Shown here in pieces: positions 7,357-9,650 of a stretch of 9,650 nucleotides of DNA. The stretch is from assembly GCA_947303825.1 (NCBI GenBank), contig CAMYZK010000069.1, positions 1 to 9,650 on the forward strand. The letters run 5' to 3'. The DNA is from an uncultured Prevotella sp. (GTDB lineage Bacteria > Bacteroidota > Bacteroidia > Bacteroidales > Bacteroidaceae). Below the pieces are notes generated by a model, which had not been told where the DNA came from, made no database searches, and was given only the letters and a program-made list of their open reading frames with translations. A program made the translations under genes and the position numbers. The number at the start of each line of letters is the position of its first letter. The stretch's first letter is position 1.

Positions 7357-7564
7357 GAGCCCACTTTAAAAAGTCCAGAAATGAGTATTCCGAGAAGAAA
7401 TCTGTGCGCAGCCGCTCCCCGCCCCTTAAGGGGAGGGGTCGGGGGTGGGGTAGGTATCTCTCTGCCGCTGAATGAGTTAGTCACCCCACCCCTGCCCCTC
7501 CCCTAGGGAGGGGAGTGCCATGCGGCTCGTTAGTTGACGGTAGCGGACTTTTTAAAGTGGACTC
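7357..7564. mobile_element. Miniature inverted-repeat element (MITE-like), 208 bp
   Basis: The ends are GAGCCCACTTTAAAAAGTCC (7357-7376) and, inverted, GGACTTTTTAAAGTGGACTC (7545-7564), 19 of 20 complementary. Both are flanked directly by GTAGCT, a 6-bp target duplication. The inside has no gene of its own and is itself nearly palindromic. A G-rich arm (7430-7451, GGGGAGGGGTC then GGGGGTGGGGT) pairs with a C-rich arm (7483-7503, ACCCCACCCC then TGCCCCTCCCC), and the C-rich run CCGCCCCTTAAGGGG (7419-7433) can form an extra hairpin. It would have to be moved by a transposase supplied elsewhere; none is in the window. Confidence 0.8.
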
Positions 7565-7570
7565 GTAGCT
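7565..7570. repeat. Right target-site duplication GTAGCT
   Basis: This is the second copy of the duplicated target, directly after the right end of the element. Joining base 7356 to base 7571 restores the host gene in frame. Confidence 0.75.
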
Positions 7571-7866
7571 ATAATACAACAAGTAGGCTGGTTAATGAGG
7601 ATATGGACAGAGCACTGGCCCTGGCCTTGGAGGAACAACAGGGCGGTGTCATCAGTCAGGACACCATCTGCACGTTCAACAGCCACCTTCAAATAGCTGA
7701 ACTACGAAAGGCCATCTTCATATTCCTTGCTGTCCTTCTCGTAGCGGTGGGCATCGACTGGATTCATTCTTGTGCCGACTTGAAATCCCACAAGGAGGTG
7801 TTCGGTCATTATCAATAAATAAAAAATAACCGAATAAAAAAAGAGTGCTAAAAAAATGACAATTTG

Positions 7867-7898
7867 TTTGGTTGTTACGCGAAAAAGTTGTAATTTTG
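7867..7898 (+). promoter_or_regulatory. Promoter of the aromatic leader-aminotransferase operon
   Basis: TTTG (7867-7870) and TAATTTTG (7891-7898) are separated by 20 bases, a full match to the Bacteroidetes -33/-7 promoter. Transcription should start about 5-8 bases after the -7 box, close to 7905, leaving some 20 bases before the leader ATG. This is the best promoter in the window. Confidence 0.8.
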
Positions 7899-7925
7899 CA
7901 CGCAGAAAAGAAATCAGATATCAAA

Positions 7926-7985
7926 ATGACACATTCTAACTTCTATTTTTATGGCTATTATTATTACTTTGCATCAAACATGTGA
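7926..7985 (+). CDS. Phe/Tyr leader peptide of a transcription attenuator
   Basis: A 19-codon ORF from ATG at 7926 to TGA at 7983-7985 encodes MTHSNFYFYGYYYYFASNM. Nine of its 19 residues are aromatic: six Tyr (codons 7, 9, 11-14) and three Phe (6, 8, 15), including an unbroken YYYYF. It lies between a consensus promoter and a rho-independent terminator, upstream of a PLP aminotransferase and a DAHP synthase/chorismate mutase gene. That is where a leader peptide for aromatic synthesis is expected. When charged Tyr- or Phe-tRNA is scarce, the ribosome should stall at codons 6-15. When it is plentiful, the ribosome reaches the stop and covers the segment at 7982-7989. No Shine-Dalgarno sequence is evident, as usual in this phylum. 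Too short for ordinary gene finders, it would normally be left out of an annotation. Confidence 0.88.
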   Translation: MTHSNFYFYGYYYYFASNM

Positions 7986-8052
7986 AGCGCTTGGCCGTAG
8001 AAAGATATAAACAATAGAGCATTGTAGAATAGAAAATACAGCCCCGCTTCAC
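7982..8052 (+). promoter_or_regulatory. Antiterminator of the aromatic attenuator
   Basis: GTGAAGCG (7982-7989, overlapping the leader stop codon) is exactly complementary to CGCTTCAC (8045-8052), which lies in the 5' arm of the terminator. The helix continues after a small internal loop with GGC (7993-7995) to GCC (8041-8043), and after one mismatch with GTA (7997-7999) to TAC (8037-8039), 14 pairs in all. A 5-bp hairpin, ACAAT/ATTGT (8011-8015, 8021-8025), lies in the loop between. This fold and the terminator exclude each other. A ribosome waiting at the leader stop would cover 7982-7989 and favour the terminator, while one stalled on the Tyr run would leave it free. The switching is inferred; the complementarity is seen. 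Confidence 0.75.
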
Positions 8053-8077
8053 TAGACAGTGAGAGCGGGGATTTTTT
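8042..8077 (+). terminator. Rho-independent terminator (attenuator) before the aminotransferase gene
   Basis: CCCCGCTTCACT (8042-8053) pairs with AGTGAGAGCGGGG (8058-8070) over 12 bp with one bulged G and an AGAC loop. It is followed after one base by six T (8072-8077). It stands between the leader peptide and the aminotransferase start at 8114, so it would end transcription before the structural genes. Confidence 0.9.
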
Positions 8078-8113
8078 GAATTAAGAGGAAAAAGTTAATT
8101 AGCAATACAAAAT

Positions 8114-9277
8114 ATGATACAACCAGCAGAGAGATTATCGTTAGTGAGCGAGTATTATTTCAGCCGCAAGCTGAAGGAGGTGGCCCAGCTTAACGCTGAG
8201 GGCCGCGACATCATAAGCCTGGCCATAGGAAGCCCCGACATGCCACCGTCGGAGCAGACCATCGACAGGCTGTGCGAGGTTGCCCGTCAGCCCAATGCCC
8301 ACGGCTATCAGCCCACTATGGGTACGCCCGAGCTGCGCCAGGCGATGGCAGGCTTCTACAAGCGCTTCTATGGTGTAGACCTCGACCCAGCAAGAGAGGT
8401 TCTGCCGCTGATAGGCTCGAAGGAAGGCATCCTGCACGTCACGCTGGCCTTTGTCAATCCTGGCGATGGGGTGCTGGTGCCCAATCCCGGCTATCCCACC
8501 TATACGTCGCTTAGCAAGATTCTTGGGGCGAAGATAGTGAACTACAACCTGCGTCCTGAGAATGACTGGCAGCCCGACTTCGACGAGCTGGAGCAGATGG
8601 ACTTGTCGCATGTAAAGCTGATGTGGACGAACTATCCCAACATGCCCACAGGCGCTCCTGCCCGCATGGAGACATACGAGCGTTTGGTGCGTTTCGCTCG
8701 AGAGCACAACATCGTCGTGGTGAACGACAATCCCTACAGCTTCATCCTTAACGACAAGCCCCTGTCGCTGCTTCAGGTGCCAGGTGCCAAGGACTGCTGC
8801 ATAGAGTTCAACTCTATGTCGAAGAGCCATAACATGCCTGGCTGGCGTGTGGGCCTCTGTGCCACCAATGCTGAGTTCATTACGTGGATTCTGAAAGTGC
8901 AGTCGAACATCGAGAGCGGCACCTTCCGTGGCATTCAGCTGGCTGCTGCCGAGGCTTACAACAACAGCGACGAGTGGCACCGCATGGCCAATATCGAGAC
9001 ATACGCCCGTCGCCGCCAGTATGCCGAGCAGATCATGGACGTGCTGGGGTGCACCTACGACAAGCATCAGGTGGGCATGTTCCTCTGGGGGAGTATCCCC
9101 GATACATATAATAATGTGGAAGACCTCACCGAGCGTGTCCTTCACGAGGCTCGTGTCTTCATCACTCCCGGCTTCATCTTCGGCAGCAACGGCGAGCGCT
9201 ACATCAGAATATCCCTCTGTGCTAAGGAAGAGAAAATACAGGCAGCACTTCTGAGGATTCGCGAAGTTTTTGTCTAA
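8114..9277 (+). CDS. PLP-dependent class I/II aminotransferase, probably aromatic amino-acid aminotransferase
   Basis: The 387-residue product has the fold-type I aminotransferase hallmarks: substrate-side 'IGSPDMPP' (38-45), 'GYQPTMGTPELRQAMAGFY' (64-82), 'GSKEGI' (101-106), 'NPGYPTY' (124-130), N173 in 'NYPNMPTG', D205 and Y208 in 'VNDNPYSF', the PLP-binding lysine K237 in 'SMSKSHNMPGWRVG', and R365 in 'RYIRISL' for the substrate carboxylate. It resembles the LL-diaminopimelate/aspartate aminotransferase-like subgroup. The next gene encodes a DAHP synthase/chorismate mutase and the leader upstream is Tyr/Phe-rich. The likely reaction is therefore transamination of phenylpyruvate or 4-hydroxyphenylpyruvate to Phe or Tyr; the substrate is inferred from context. 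The ATG at 8114 gives a natural start (MIQPAERLSLVSEYYFSRKL), 36 bases after the terminator T run. Confidence 0.88.
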   Translation: MIQPAERLSLVSEYYFSRKLKEVAQLNAEGRDIISLAIGSPDMPPSEQTIDRLCEVARQPNAHGYQPTMGTPELRQAMAGFYKRFYGVDLDPAREVLPLIGSKEGILHVTLAFVNPGDGVLVPNPGYPTYTSLSKILGAKIVNYNLRPENDWQPDFDELEQMDLSHVKLMWTNYPNMPTGAPARMETYERLVRFAREHNIVVVNDNPYSFILNDKPLSLLQVPGAKDCCIEFNSMSKSHNMPGWRVGLCATNAEFITWILKVQSNIESGTFRGIQLAAAEAYNNSDEWHRMANIETYARRRQYAEQIMDVLGCTYDKHQVGMFLWGSIPDTYNNVEDLTERVLHEARVFITPGFIFGSNGERYIRISLCAKEEKIQAALLRIREVFV

Positions 9278-9340
9278 TGAGTATTTATATCCTTAGAAAA
9301 AAAATAAGAAGTAGAAACGAACAAAAATATTAGAACTCAT

Positions 9341-9581
9341 GTTTCGGAAGTACAATGCGCAGCTAAGGCCGAAGGCCTGTCAGATTACAGGCAGGGGTGA
9401 AGCCCCTGCTAATCAAGCAGGTACCGCAAGCCCTGGAGGGGCGACAGATTTATCTGCCTACATGCTCTGCCGCCCTTTCAGGGCTAAGGTTACCACCGCA
9501 TCTTTACAGGGGTTTCACCCCTGCCTGTGGCCTGAACGCCCCTTCGGGGCTTTGCGGCTTGGCATTTGCAACTTCCGAAAC
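9341..9581. repeat. Palindromic intergenic repeat element, 241 bp
   Basis: The ends GTTTCGGAAGTACAATGC (9341-9358) and GCATTTGCAACTTCCGAAAC (9562-9581) are inverted copies with a small indel. Inside, ACAGGCAGGGGTGAA (9387-9401) is exactly complementary to 9514-9528, and several small hairpins are nested: GCCTGT/ACAGGC (9375-9392), CAGGGG/CCCCTG twice (9392-9408, 9507-9523) and GCCCC/GGGGC near 9538-9550. A 7-base direct repeat, ATTAGAA, lies near both ends (9329-9335, 9586-9592), 4-5 bases outside them, and might be a target duplication. Two open frames over it (9339-9590, 9397-9612) are chance frames with no protein-like composition. Confidence 0.75.
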
Positions 9582-9596
9582 TTTAATTAGAATATT

Positions 9597-9650
9597 ATGG
9601 AACTGGAATTAGAGAAACTGAACCTGCCGAGCGACAATGAGCGCCCTTTC
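9597..9650 (+). CDS. 3-deoxy-7-phosphoheptulonate synthase / chorismate mutase fusion, N-terminal fragment
   Basis: Eighteen codons are visible from ATG at 9597 to the window end: MELELEKLNLPSDNERPF. This matches the start I know from Bacteroidales bifunctional DAHP synthase/type II chorismate mutase proteins ('MELEL..LNLP...RP', followed in the family by a 'GPCSAE' motif that would lie just past the edge). The enzyme would make DAHP, the entry compound of the shikimate pathway, and turn chorismate into prephenate, which fits an aromatic operon with the aminotransferase upstream. The call rests on a short N-terminus plus context. Confidence 0.7.
   Translation, partial: MELELEKLNLPSDNERPF

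Larger units (their letters stand above)
7284..7818 (+). pseudogene. Small membrane protein gene interrupted by a miniature element
   Basis: The first part (7284-7356) encodes a hydrophobic, signal-anchor-like start (MKQRYAVIVLFALISASSLT, then SIGS), and then meets a TGA made by the insertion edge. If 7357-7564 and one copy of GTAGCT are removed, the frame continues without a break to the TAA at 7816-7818, giving 106 residues. The restored middle is soluble (RLVNEDMDRALALALEEQ, ISQDTICTFNSHLQIAELRK). A second hydrophobic segment (IFIFLAVLLVAVGIDWI) follows near the C-terminus, so a short protein with two membrane segments and a loop of about 50 residues is expected. I do not recognise the family with certainty. 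The loop resembles the extracytoplasmic start of some Bacteroidales membrane sensor proteins, and it may be the remnant of a longer one. A start inside the element (7534) gives a 94-residue frame, but it has no promoter and starts in repeat sequence. Confidence 0.7.

Noticed and set aside
7419..7510. CRISPR-like or tandem repeat array suggested by repeated GGGG/CCCC runs
   Set aside because: The runs are two arms of one inverted repeat, not evenly spaced direct repeats with spacers.
7534..7818. 94-codon ORF taken as a complete gene starting at 7534
   Set aside because: Its first codons lie in the inverted end of the inserted element. The real start is at 7284 before the insertion.
7801..7834. 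Inverted repeat TTCGGT / ACCGAA as terminator of the broken gene
   Set aside because: Only 6 bp with a 22-base AT-rich loop and no T run after it.
8141..9145. Minus-strand ORF of 334 codons opposite the aminotransferase
   Set aside because: Long only because of the high-GC codon pattern of the aminotransferase. Its translation is rich in His, Val and Leu and shows no domain I recognise.
9339..9612. Two short plus-strand ORFs between the aminotransferase and the DAHP synthase/chorismate mutase gene
   Set aside because: They lie over a palindromic repeat and one runs into the next gene out of frame; composition is that of translated hairpins.

Overview
The window looks like a chromosomal segment of a Bacteroidales bacterium, most likely Prevotella or a close relative. 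Three things suggest this. Promoters match the Bacteroidetes TAnnTTTG -7 box rather than a sigma-70 -10 box, and clear Shine-Dalgarno sequences are scarce. The protein families fit: an OprO/OprP-type porin, a type IX secretion plug-domain protein, an S16 with a long alanine-rich tail, and a DAHP synthase/chorismate mutase fusion. Palindromic repeats of the kind seen in these genomes also occur.

Layout, left to right. A porin gene runs off the left edge on the minus strand (1-374). It is divergent from a secreted plug-domain (DUF5103) protein gene (481-1719) that is followed by a strong hairpin. Next come recJ and recQ (1935-5565), two DNA-repair genes 7 bases apart. RecQ is convergent with a periplasmic LolA-like protein gene, and one CTAG supplies both stop codons. 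Then rpsP (ribosomal protein S16) lies on the minus strand with its own promoter and terminator. About 1 kb of non-coding or decayed sequence follows (6870-7890). It holds short repeats, and a small membrane-protein gene broken by a 208-bp miniature element that has 20-bp inverted ends and a 6-bp target duplication.

The right end is the start of an aromatic amino-acid operon. A Bacteroidetes promoter is followed by a 19-residue Phe/Tyr-rich leader peptide (MTHSNFYFYGYYYYFASNM), a possible antiterminator and a rho-independent terminator. After these come a PLP aminotransferase gene (8114-9277), a 241-bp palindromic repeat, and the first 18 codons of a DAHP synthase/chorismate mutase gene (9597 onward). 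The leader region has every part of a ribosome-stalling attenuator that would sense charged tyrosine and phenylalanine tRNA.

The two strongest observations are the attenuator (7867-8077) and the inserted element, whose removal with one target copy restores a 106-codon reading frame exactly. Both come from the sequence alone and no database was searched.
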